DNA from: an uncultured Beijerinckiaceae bacterium
GTDB taxonomy: Bacteria; Pseudomonadota; Alphaproteobacteria; Rhizobiales; Beijerinckiaceae
DNA: 23,016 bases
Direction of reading: 5' to 3'
Assembly: GCA_937863205.1 (NCBI GenBank)
Contig: CALMGA010000234.1
Coordinates: 1-23,016, forward strand
The stretch's first letter is position 1. Each line of letters opens with the position of its first letter. The notes below the pieces were generated by a model, which worked only from the letters and a program-made list of their open reading frames with translations, searched no databases and was not told where the DNA came from. The translations under genes were made by a program, and so were the position numbers. This document shows positions 16,773-23,016 of this stretch, piece after piece.

Positions 16773-17378
16773 TCAATCGCCGTGGCCGGCGCCGAGGCCG
16801 TTGACCGCGAAGAACAAGCCGGTCACCCCTGGCAGCACCGGCGGCTGCTCGCGGGGATCGTGGCCGGAGGAGAACGGGGACGTGACGTAGGCCGGGTTGT
16901 ATGCGTAGGCCAAGCCGTAGCCTGGCAATCCTTGGCCGGGCACGCCGGCCGGGGGGCCGCAGCGGTAGGCTGCGACGCCGGCGGAGCGCGGGTCGCAGGG
17001 GAACTGGACGCTCAAGACGCGCGCGTCGGCGCCACCCGCACCGCTCTCGCGGAAGCGGTCTTGGCCGCGCGACGCTTCCCGCCCGAGGACGCGCGCGCGG
17101 GCGTAGGCGGCATCGCCGTAGGTTTGTTCGAGCGTCGAAAGGCGGGTCGGTGGTGCCAACGTGCCCAGGCCAACCGCGTCGCGGCTTGGCGGGGATGCCG
17201 CGTATCCCCCTACATCGTCAGGCTGATGCGCCGCCGTCCGATGCGCGGGCCGCCGCGCGCGCGCCGCGGCTTCGCCGGCGAGCGGTCCCGCAGCCAAGGC
17301 CAGCGCCAGGAGCAGCGGCGTCGCGGTCATGACCGTCGCAGTCATGGCCGTTGAAGACGTGAACGTGGCGCGCGGCAT
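16773..17378 (-). CDS. Secreted protein of unknown function
   Basis: About 201 residues, not recognised. From the ATG at 17378 there is a signal peptide with the core PLLLALALAAGPLAG and an AAA cleavage region, then a basic His-rich stretch, a middle region with LSTLEQTYGDAAYARARVLG, two Cys (FPCDP and YRCGPP) that could form a disulfide, and a Gly/Tyr/Pro-rich tail (YGLAYAYNPAYVTSPFSSG). The ATG at 17378 is chosen because AGGGGA lies just upstream; an in-frame ATG at 17414 or 17345 is also possible. It is divergent from the response regulator over about 165 bases. The signal peptide is the main support that the frame is real. Confidence 0.6.
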   Translation of the reverse strand: MPRATFTSSTAMTATVMTATPLLLALALAAGPLAGEAAARARRPAHRTAAHQPDDVGGYAASPPSRDAVGLGTLAPPTRLSTLEQTYGDAAYARARVLGREASRGQDRFRESGAGGADARVLSVQFPCDPRSAGVAAYRCGPPAGVPGQGLPGYGLAYAYNPAYVTSPFSSGHDPREQPPVLPGVTGLFFAVNGLGAGHGD

Positions 17379-17542
17379 CGGAGGTCCCCTGCTGTTCCCC
17401 AGCGATCCACGCAATCACGTCGCGGCGATGGAGGCAACGCCGCGGCGTTCGGGGCGAGCGGGGCATGGAACGCCGTCGCCATTGACAGCGAGGACGCCTC
17501 GCGCGAGCCAGACGGCTTCGGCCCTTCGCGCAGAGCCACGCC

Positions 17543-18286
17543 TTGTTCGCCGCTCCAAACGTTTCCCCTGCCAAAAGCGACGCCGCCCGTCGCGACGCCC
17601 TTCTCCTGTACGAGGACGACGACGCCCTCGCGGGGGAGATCGCCCTCGCCTTCGCCGGCGAAGGCCAGTGCGTCGAGCGCATTGTTGACGAGGCCGCCTT
17701 GCGCGCCCGTCTCGCGCAGGGCGCCGGCGCACTCATCCTCGACCGGCTCGTCGGCGGCCGCGATGCCATCGTCCTTCTGGCCGAGCGACGCGACGCGGGC
17801 GACGGCACGCCGGTGCTGGTGATCTCCTCGCTGGCGGCGGTGGACGACCGCATCCGCGGTTTGAAGGCCGGCGGCGACGACTATCTCGTCAAGCCCTTCG
17901 CGATGGGCGAACTGGTCGCCCGGGTCGCCGCGCTGCGCCGCCGCGCCGCCGCCCGGCCCGGCGAAGCGGCGGTCGGCGTCCTCGTGACCGGCCCGCTGCG
18001 GATGGACCTGATCGCCCGAACGGTCAGCCGCGACGGGCGCCCGGTCCCGCTTCTGCCGCGCGAGTTCACCCTGCTGCATTACCTGATGCGCCACGCCGGC
18101 CTCGTGGTCACCCGCGCCATGCTGCTCGAAAACGTATGGCGGGTGCATGCCACCACCCACACCAACGTCGTCGACGTCCACATCGGCAATCTGCGCCGCA
18201 AGATCGAAGAAAACGGCGAAGCGCGCCTCATCGAAAGCGTGCGCGGTCTCGGCTTCGTGCTCGGCGGCGCGAAGCAGGACCCGTGA
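17543..18286 (+). CDS. OmpR/PhoB-family response regulator
   Basis: DNA-binding half of a two-component system. The receiver domain (about residues 18-132) has the acidic pocket Glu24-Asp25-Asp26, phosphoacceptor Asp67 in ALILDRL, a Ser pair near 95 in VLVISSL, and Lys117 in DDYLVKPF. The winged-helix domain (about 145-243) has LLPREFTLLHYLMRHAGLVVTR, then HTNVVDVHIGNLRRKIEE and VRGLGFVL. The start is uncertain: no ATG or GTG precedes the receiver domain in frame after the stop at 17483-17485, so TTG at 17543 is taken; its ribosome-binding site is weak. It is followed after 30 bases by the histidine kinase on the same strand and then by an RND permease, which it probably regulates. Confidence 0.92.
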   Translation: MFAAPNVSPAKSDAARRDALLLYEDDDALAGEIALAFAGEGQCVERIVDEAALRARLAQGAGALILDRLVGGRDAIVLLAERRDAGDGTPVLVISSLAAVDDRIRGLKAGGDDYLVKPFAMGELVARVAALRRRAAARPGEAAVGVLVTGPLRMDLIARTVSRDGRPVPLLPREFTLLHYLMRHAGLVVTRAMLLENVWRVHATTHTNVVDVHIGNLRRKIEENGEARLIESVRGLGFVLGGAKQDP

Positions 18287-18316
18287 TGGGGGTTCTGCGA
18301 TGACCCAGTCGCCGCG

Positions 18317-19765
18317 ATGATCCGGCTGCTCCGGTCGAGCGCCTTCCGCATCGCGCTCGCCTTCGCCGGCGGGCTCGTCGTGCTCACCTACCTCGTCTTC
18401 GCCATCCTCGATTGGCAGCTCTACCGCGAGAACATCGCCCTGACCCGCTCCGTGCTGGAAGACGAGGCGGCAAAGGCGCTGGCCGACAGCTCGCGCCAGC
18501 TCGAGGACCGCCTGAAGCTTCGGTTGACGGAGGACCTTCGCCATCTCGACATCGTCGGGCTTTACGACACCGACGGCCGGCTCGTCTTCGGCAACGCCGC
18601 CGCGACGCTCGCCGTACCGGCCGACGGCCGGGCGCACGTCCTGCGCATCCCGCCGCTGCCCGGCACCTCCGCGTTGACGCAGCGGAGCGAGCCTTGGCAG
18701 AGCGAGACGACGGTCCTCGTCGCCCGGCCGCGGCGGGACGGCTGCATCCTGCTGCTCGGGCGATCGCTCGTCTACGTCGACCAGCTGAGGGCGGCGGCGT
18801 TGCGCGTCTTCGCCGAAACGTTGGGTCCCGTCACCGCCGCGGCGCTCGCCGTCGGCGTGGCCGTCAGCGTGCGCGCATCGCGGCGCCTGCAACGACTGAA
18901 GGAGGCGATCACGCAGGTGATGGCGGGCGAGCTCGATCGCCGCCTACCGGTGCGGGGCTCGCCCGACGACCTCGACGAGCTGTGCCGCGAAGTCAATCGC
19001 ATGCTCGACGAGATCGGCCGCCTCGTCGGGCAGATCCGGGCGGTTGGCGACAACATCGCCCACGACCTGCGGGCGCCGCTGGCGGTGATGCGGGCGCGGC
19101 TGGAGCGAGGCATCGCCGGCGACGACGAGGCGCTGCTCCGCGCCCTCGCGGCGGCCGCGCTCACCGACCTCGACGGGGCGATGACCGCCGTCACCGCGCT
19201 GCTGCGCATCTCCCAGCTCGAAAGCGGCGTGAGGCGCGGCGCCTTCGCCGCGATCGACCTCGCCGGCATCTGCCGCGACGCCTTCGACCTGCTGGAGCCG
19301 CTGGCCGAGGTGAAAGGGGTGGCGATGCGCCTCGAGGGAGGCGACGCCACGCTCCTCGGCGACGCCGACCTGCTGCGAGAGGCCGTGGTCAACCTCGTCG
19401 ACAATGCCGTGAAGTTCACCCCCGCAGGCGGCGCCGTGACGATCGGCTGCGGGCATCCCGACTTCCTGGTGCGGGTCGGCGACACCGGCCCCGGCATCGC
19501 CGCGGAGGAGCGCGTCAAGGTTGTGCGCCGCTTCTACCGCTCGACCAAGACCGCCGCGGCGGGCGGCGTCGGCCTCGGCCTGTCGATGGCGAACACCATC
19601 ATCGAGCTGCACGGCTGCCACCTGGAGATCGCCGATGCCCGGCCCGGATCCGCCAGCCCCGGCGCTCTGTTCACCATCCGCCGAGGTTCTGCCGATCCGC
19701 GGATGAATCCTTCTCCGGCATCACCGTCCTTTGCGTCGCTTTCGCCCGCGCGGACCCTTGATTAA
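18317..19765 (+). CDS. Membrane sensor histidine kinase
   Basis: Partner kinase of the preceding regulator, 482 residues. A transmembrane segment at about 12-31, a periplasmic sensor region (about 32-160), and a second transmembrane segment at about 166-186 lead to a HAMP linker (about 187-240). The phosphoacceptor is His249 in NIAHDLRAPLAVM. The ATP-binding domain shows the N box with Asn363 in NLVDNAVKFTP, the G1 box DTGPGI starting at Asp389 and the GVGLGLSM G2 box near 417-424. About 40 residues follow the ATPase fold with no motif. The ATG at 18317 is used because a slightly earlier ATG (18300) is out of frame. Its stop codon lies inside an inverted repeat upstream of the RND gene. The inducing signal is unknown. 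Confidence 0.94.
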   Translation: MIRLLRSSAFRIALAFAGGLVVLTYLVFAILDWQLYRENIALTRSVLEDEAAKALADSSRQLEDRLKLRLTEDLRHLDIVGLYDTDGRLVFGNAAATLAVPADGRAHVLRIPPLPGTSALTQRSEPWQSETTVLVARPRRDGCILLLGRSLVYVDQLRAAALRVFAETLGPVTAAALAVGVAVSVRASRRLQRLKEAITQVMAGELDRRLPVRGSPDDLDELCREVNRMLDEIGRLVGQIRAVGDNIAHDLRAPLAVMRARLERGIAGDDEALLRALAAAALTDLDGAMTAVTALLRISQLESGVRRGAFAAIDLAGICRDAFDLLEPLAEVKGVAMRLEGGDATLLGDADLLREAVVNLVDNAVKFTPAGGAVTIGCGHPDFLVRVGDTGPGIAAEERVKVVRRFYRSTKTAAAGGVGLGLSMANTIIELHGCHLEIADARPGSASPGALFTIRRGSADPRMNPSPASPSFASLSPARTLD

Positions 19766-19779
19766 AGAAAATCTTAATC
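19760..19779. promoter_or_regulatory. Inverted repeat GATTAA-N8-TTAATC upstream of the RND permease gene
   Basis: Perfect 6-bp arms around eight bases, AT-rich in a G+C-rich surrounding, located at the end of the kinase gene and about 145 bases before the RND start. It could be a binding site for the response regulator or another factor. A TTAA pair spaced by eight bases is one base too long for a CtrA box. Confidence 0.4.
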
Positions 19780-19843
19780 TTGCCGGCCGGCTCGGCGCTT
19801 GATCGCCCGGGGTGGCCGGGGCACGACGGCGCGGGCGGACGCG

Positions 19844-19882
19844 CCCGGTTGTCTTCCCCGGTCGTCTTGCCCGGTCGTCTTG
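19844..19882 (+). repeat. Three tandem 13-bp repeats before the RND permease gene
   Basis: CCCGGTTGTCTTC is followed by two exact copies of CCCGGTCGTCTTG; the first differs at two positions. They sit in the presumed leader of the RND gene, about 40 bases before its ATG. Confidence 0.6.
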
Positions 19883-19924
19883 CCCACCCATTCTGCCCGT
19901 CCATTACGGGGTTCCGCCAACCGC

Positions 19925-22900
19925 ATGCTCGCCATCGTCCGCATCGCCCTGTCGCGACCCTACACCTTCGTGGTGATGGCGATGCTGATCCTGCTGTTCG
20001 GGATCATGTCGTGGTTCAAGACGCCGACCGACATCTTCCCCAACATCGGCATCCCCGTCGTCTCGGCGGTTTGGACCTACAACGGCCTGCCGCCCGATGA
20101 GATGTCGGGGCGCATCGTGTACTACTACGAGCGCACGCTGACCTCGCAGGTCAACGACATCCAGCACATCGAGTCGCAGTCGCTATCGGGCTACGGGGTG
20201 GTGAAGATCTTCTTCCAGCCCACCGTCAACATCAACACCGCCATCGCCCAGATCACCGCCGCCTCGCAAACCGTGCTGAAGCTTCTGCCGCAGGGCGTGA
20301 CGCCGCCCTACGTGCTGCTGTTCAACGCCTCCTCCGTGCCGATCCTGCAGCTCGCGCTCTCCTCGGCGACGCTTTCGCAGGCCAAGCTCGCCGACTTCGC
20401 GCAGAACTTCATCCGGCCGCAGCTCGCCACCGTGGCCGGCGCCGCCGTGCCCTCGCCCTACGGCGGCAAGATCCTGCAGGTCAACGTCGACCTCGACCCG
20501 ACCAAGCTGCAGTCCTATCACCTGACCGCCTCCGACGTGGTCAATGCCTTCTCGCAGGAGAACCAGATCACGCCGGTCGGCACGCAGAAGATCGGCCGCT
20601 TCGAGTACATCGTCGCCCTCAACGACGCCCCCGACGAGATCGACAAGCTCAACGCGCTGCCGATCAAGAGCGTGGAAGGCACGGTGGTCTACGTCCGCGA
20701 CGTCGCTTTCGTGCACGCCGGCTCGCCGCCGCAAACCAACATCGTCAACGTGGACGGCAAGAAGGCCGTGCTGATGACCATCCAGAAAGCGGGCTCCGCC
20801 TCGACGCTGGAGGTGATCGACGGCGTGAAGAAGCTGCTGCCGCTGATCCGCGCCGGCCTGCCCAAAGACATCGACCTCGTCGCGGTCGGCGACCAGTCCG
20901 CCTTCGTCAACGACGCCGTCGACGGGGTGCTGCGCGAGGGCGTCATCGCCGCCACGCTCACCGGCCTGATGATCCTGGTGTTCCTCGGCTCGTGGCGCTC
21001 GACGATCATCATCATGATCTCGATCCCCCTCGCCATCCTGTTCTCGGTCGCGGCGCTGTCGCTGCTTGGGCAGACGATCAACGTGATGACGCTCGGCGGC
21101 TTGGCGCTCGCGGTCGGCATCCTCGTCGACGACGGCACGGTGACCATCGAGAACATCAACTACCACCTTGAGCAGGGCAAGACGATCCATGATGCGATCA
21201 TGGACGGCTCGCGCCAGATCGTGGTGCCGGCCACCGTATCGCTCCTTTGCATCTGCATCGTGTTCGTGCCGATGTTCACGCTGGGTGGCGTTTCGGGCTT
21301 CCTGTTCAAGCCGCTCGCCGAAGCGGTGATCCTGGCGCTGGTCGGCTCCTACATCCTGTCGCGCACCCTGGTGCCGACGCTCGCCGCCTACCTCCTCGCC
21401 AACGTCCACCATGGCGAGGGGCACGGGGACGGCCACGGGGTCGGCCATGCTGAGGGCGCCGCGGCGCCGCGGCCCCGCAACCCGTTCAAGCGCTTCCAGC
21501 TCGCCTTCGAGCACCGCTTCGAGCAGCTCCGCGCGGGCTACCGCGCGCTGCTCCTGATGGCGATCGGCGCGCCGCGGCGCTTCGTCGGCGGCTTCCTCCT
21601 CTTCGTCGTTGTGTCCTTCGCCCTGGTGCCGTTCCTCGGCCAGAACTTCTTCCCGACGGTGGTCGCGGCGCAGCTCAAGCTGCATGTGCGCACGCAGACC
21701 GGCACCCGCATCGAGGAAACGGCGAAGGTCGTGCAGCAGGTCGAGGACGCGATCCGGCACGTCATCCCGCCCGACGCCATCGAGTCGATCGTCGACAACA
21801 TCGGCATGCCGATCTCCGGCATCAACGTCGCCTACGGCAACTCCGGCACCATCGGCGTGATCGACGCCGACATCCTGATGAGCCTGCACGACGACGTTGC
21901 CGGCAAGACCGCCGGCTACCAGACGGCGCTGCGGGAAAAGCTGCCGCGACTTTTCCCCGGCACCACCTTCTCGTTCCTGCCGGCCGACATCACCACCCAG
22001 ATCCTGAACTTCGGCCTGCCGGCTCCGATCGACGTGCAGGTGATCGGCAACAAGCGCGAACCGAACCGCCGCTACGCCGAGATGATCTACCGGCGGATCA
22101 AGCAGGTGCCCGGCATCGCCGACGCCCGCATCCAGCAGGTGTTCGACTACCCGACCCTGAACGTCGACGTCGACCGTTCGATCGCCAACCAGATCGGGCT
22201 GACCGAGCAGGACGTGACCCGCAACATGCAGGTCAACCTCGCGGGATCGATGCAGACCAACCCGACCTACTGGCTGAACCCGGCGAACGGCGTGTCCTAC
22301 CCAATCGTCACGCAAACGCCGCAGTACTGGCTCGACACGCGCAACAAGCTCGACAACATCCAGATCAACGGCAAGAACGGGCCGATGCTGCTGTCGGGCG
22401 TCGCCAGCACCAAGCGCTCGGTCAGCCCCGGCGTGGTGTCGCACTACAACGTGCAGCCGGTGATCGACACCTACGCCTCGATCTACGACCGCGACCTCGG
22501 CGCCGTCGCGGGCGACATCCAGAAGATCCTCGACGACACGAAAGGCGAGGTGCCGCCCGGCTCGACGGTGAAGCTGTCGGGACAGGTCACCACGATGACC
22601 GCCGCCTACGATCAGCTCTACGTCGGCCTGGCAGTCGCCGTCGTGCTGATCTACATGCTGATCGTCGTCAACTTCCAGTCCTGGGTCGACCCCTTCGTCA
22701 TCATCACGGCCCTGCCGGCGGCGCTGGCCGGCATCGTCTGGGTGCTGTTTGCGACCCGCACCACCCTGTCGGTGCCGGCCCTCACCGGCGCGATCATGTG
22801 CATGGGCGTCGCCACGGCGAACTCGATCCTCGTCGTTTCCTTCTGCCGGGAAAAGCTCGCCGAGGGGCTGTCGCCGATCGAGGCCGCGATCGAGGCCGGG

Positions 22901-23016
22901 GCAACGCGCTTCCGTCCGGTGCTGATGACCGCACTTGCCATGATCATTGGAATGGGGCCGATGGCGATCTCGGTGGAGCAGAACGCGCCGCTCGGCCGCG
23001 CCGTGATCGGCGGCCT
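19925..23016 (+). CDS. RND-family efflux permease (AcrB-like), 3' end outside the window
   Basis: Inner-membrane pump driven by protons, 1,030 codons visible. It starts LAIVRIALSRPYTFVVMAML, an RND first transmembrane helix, with IFPNIGIPVV after it. Two periplasmic porter regions and the helix groups follow; TM4 carries the proton-relay Asp pair in VGILVDDGTVTIENIN. The TM10 motif reads GVATANSILVVSF, where the relay Lys of AcrB (AKN) is replaced by Ala, as in one subgroup of these pumps. A His- and Gly-rich stretch (HHGEGHGDGHGVGH) occurs in the cytoplasmic loop between TM6 and TM7. The end and any outer-membrane or adaptor genes lie to the right. No membrane-fusion gene precedes it. The two-component genes just upstream are the likely regulators. 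Substrate unknown. Confidence 0.93.
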   Translation, partial: MLAIVRIALSRPYTFVVMAMLILLFGIMSWFKTPTDIFPNIGIPVVSAVWTYNGLPPDEMSGRIVYYYERTLTSQVNDIQHIESQSLSGYGVVKIFFQPTVNINTAIAQITAASQTVLKLLPQGVTPPYVLLFNASSVPILQLALSSATLSQAKLADFAQNFIRPQLATVAGAAVPSPYGGKILQVNVDLDPTKLQSYHLTASDVVNAFSQENQITPVGTQKIGRFEYIVALNDAPDEIDKLNALPIKSVEGTVVYVRDVAFVHAGSPPQTNIVNVDGKKAVLMTIQKAGSASTLEVIDGVKKLLPLIRAGLPKDIDLVAVGDQSAFVNDAVDGVLREGVIAATLTGLMILVFLGSWRSTIIIMISIPLAILFSVAALSLLGQTINVMTLGGLALAVGILVDDGTVTIENINYHLEQGKTIHDAIMDGSRQIVVPATVSLLCICIVFVPMFTLGGVSGFLFKPLAEAVILALVGSYILSRTLVPTLAAYLLANVHHGEGHGDGHGVGHAEGAAAPRPRNPFKRFQLAFEHRFEQLRAGYRALLLMAIGAPRRFVGGFLLFVVVSFALVPFLGQNFFPTVVAAQLKLHVRTQTGTRIEETAKVVQQVEDAIRHVIPPDAIESIVDNIGMPISGINVAYGNSGTIGVIDADILMSLHDDVAGKTAGYQTALREKLPRLFPGTTFSFLPADITTQILNFGLPAPIDVQVIGNKREPNRRYAEMIYRRIKQVPGIADARIQQVFDYPTLNVDVDRSIANQIGLTEQDVTRNMQVNLAGSMQTNPTYWLNPANGVSYPIVTQTPQYWLDTRNKLDNIQINGKNGPMLLSGVASTKRSVSPGVVSHYNVQPVIDTYASIYDRDLGAVAGDIQKILDDTKGEVPPGSTVKLSGQVTTMTAAYDQLYVGLAVAVVLIYMLIVVNFQSWVDPFVIITALPAALAGIVWVLFATRTTLSVPALTGAIMCMGVATANSILVVSFCREKLAEGLSPIEAAIEAGATRFRPVLMTALAMIIGMGPMAISVEQNAPLGRAVIGG

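Noticed and set aside
20183..22444. A 753-codon minus-strand open frame opposite the RND permease gene
   Set aside because: Its product is a His/Asp/Arg-rich low-complexity sequence typical of an antisense frame of a G+C-rich gene; the plus strand encodes a clear RND permease.

Overview
The window is chromosomal DNA from a G+C-rich alphaproteobacterium, most likely of the order Hyphomicrobiales (Rhizobiales). The evidence is the base composition, the class of the housekeeping proteins (IspA, MtgA, AcnA, CcmAB, DUF1345, RlpA-like), and acnA lying divergently beside ccmAB, an arrangement known from that order. No rRNA, tRNA or CRISPR array was seen. Species cannot be fixed from this sequence alone.

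Layout. 1-1670: argD (minus, runs off the left edge) behind a promoter and an attenuator-like leader, then mobA (minus). 2096-2650: an RlpA-like secreted protein. 2659-4295: a translationally coupled pair, ispA followed by a DUF1345 membrane protein (minus). 4466-5179: mtgA, then a terminator that mainly serves acnA. 5275-8010: acnA (minus). 8123-9516: ccmA and ccmB, overlapping by four bases. 9523-15450: one glycosyltransferase gene (minus) cut in two by a 3,961-bp transposon. 15617-16246: a secreted DUF3828 protein. 16773-17378: a secreted protein of unknown function (minus). 17543-19765: an OmpR-type response regulator and its histidine kinase. 19925 to the right edge: a large RND efflux permease, probably controlled by that two-component system.

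The most interesting part is the transposon, 10285-14245. It has 15-bp perfect terminal inverted repeats and an exact 8-bp target duplication. Removing the element and one copy of the duplication restores an in-frame 653-codon glycosyltransferase gene, which proves the boundaries and suggests a recent insertion. The element encodes an IS1595-family (ISXO2-like) DDE transposase and carries five further genes: a coiled-coil/winged-helix protein, a Panacea-domain (DUF4065, SocA-like) antitoxin, a probable PemK/MazF-like toxin partner, a DUF6471 protein, and a membrane-anchored coiled-coil protein. The transposase and the DUF6471 gene diverge from about 100 bp that holds two related 18-bp near-palindromes 52 bp apart. 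One overlaps the -10 element of a good promoter; the other contains the transposase ribosome-binding site. The cargo is visibly AT-rich while the transposase, DUF6471 gene and first gene are G+C-rich, so the element looks like a mosaic that captured a toxin-antitoxin pair and a membrane protein.

Other points of note are a pair of mutually exclusive hairpins in the argD leader, a ccm cluster that stops after ccmB, and an RlpA-like protein lacking two acidic residues of the catalytic region.
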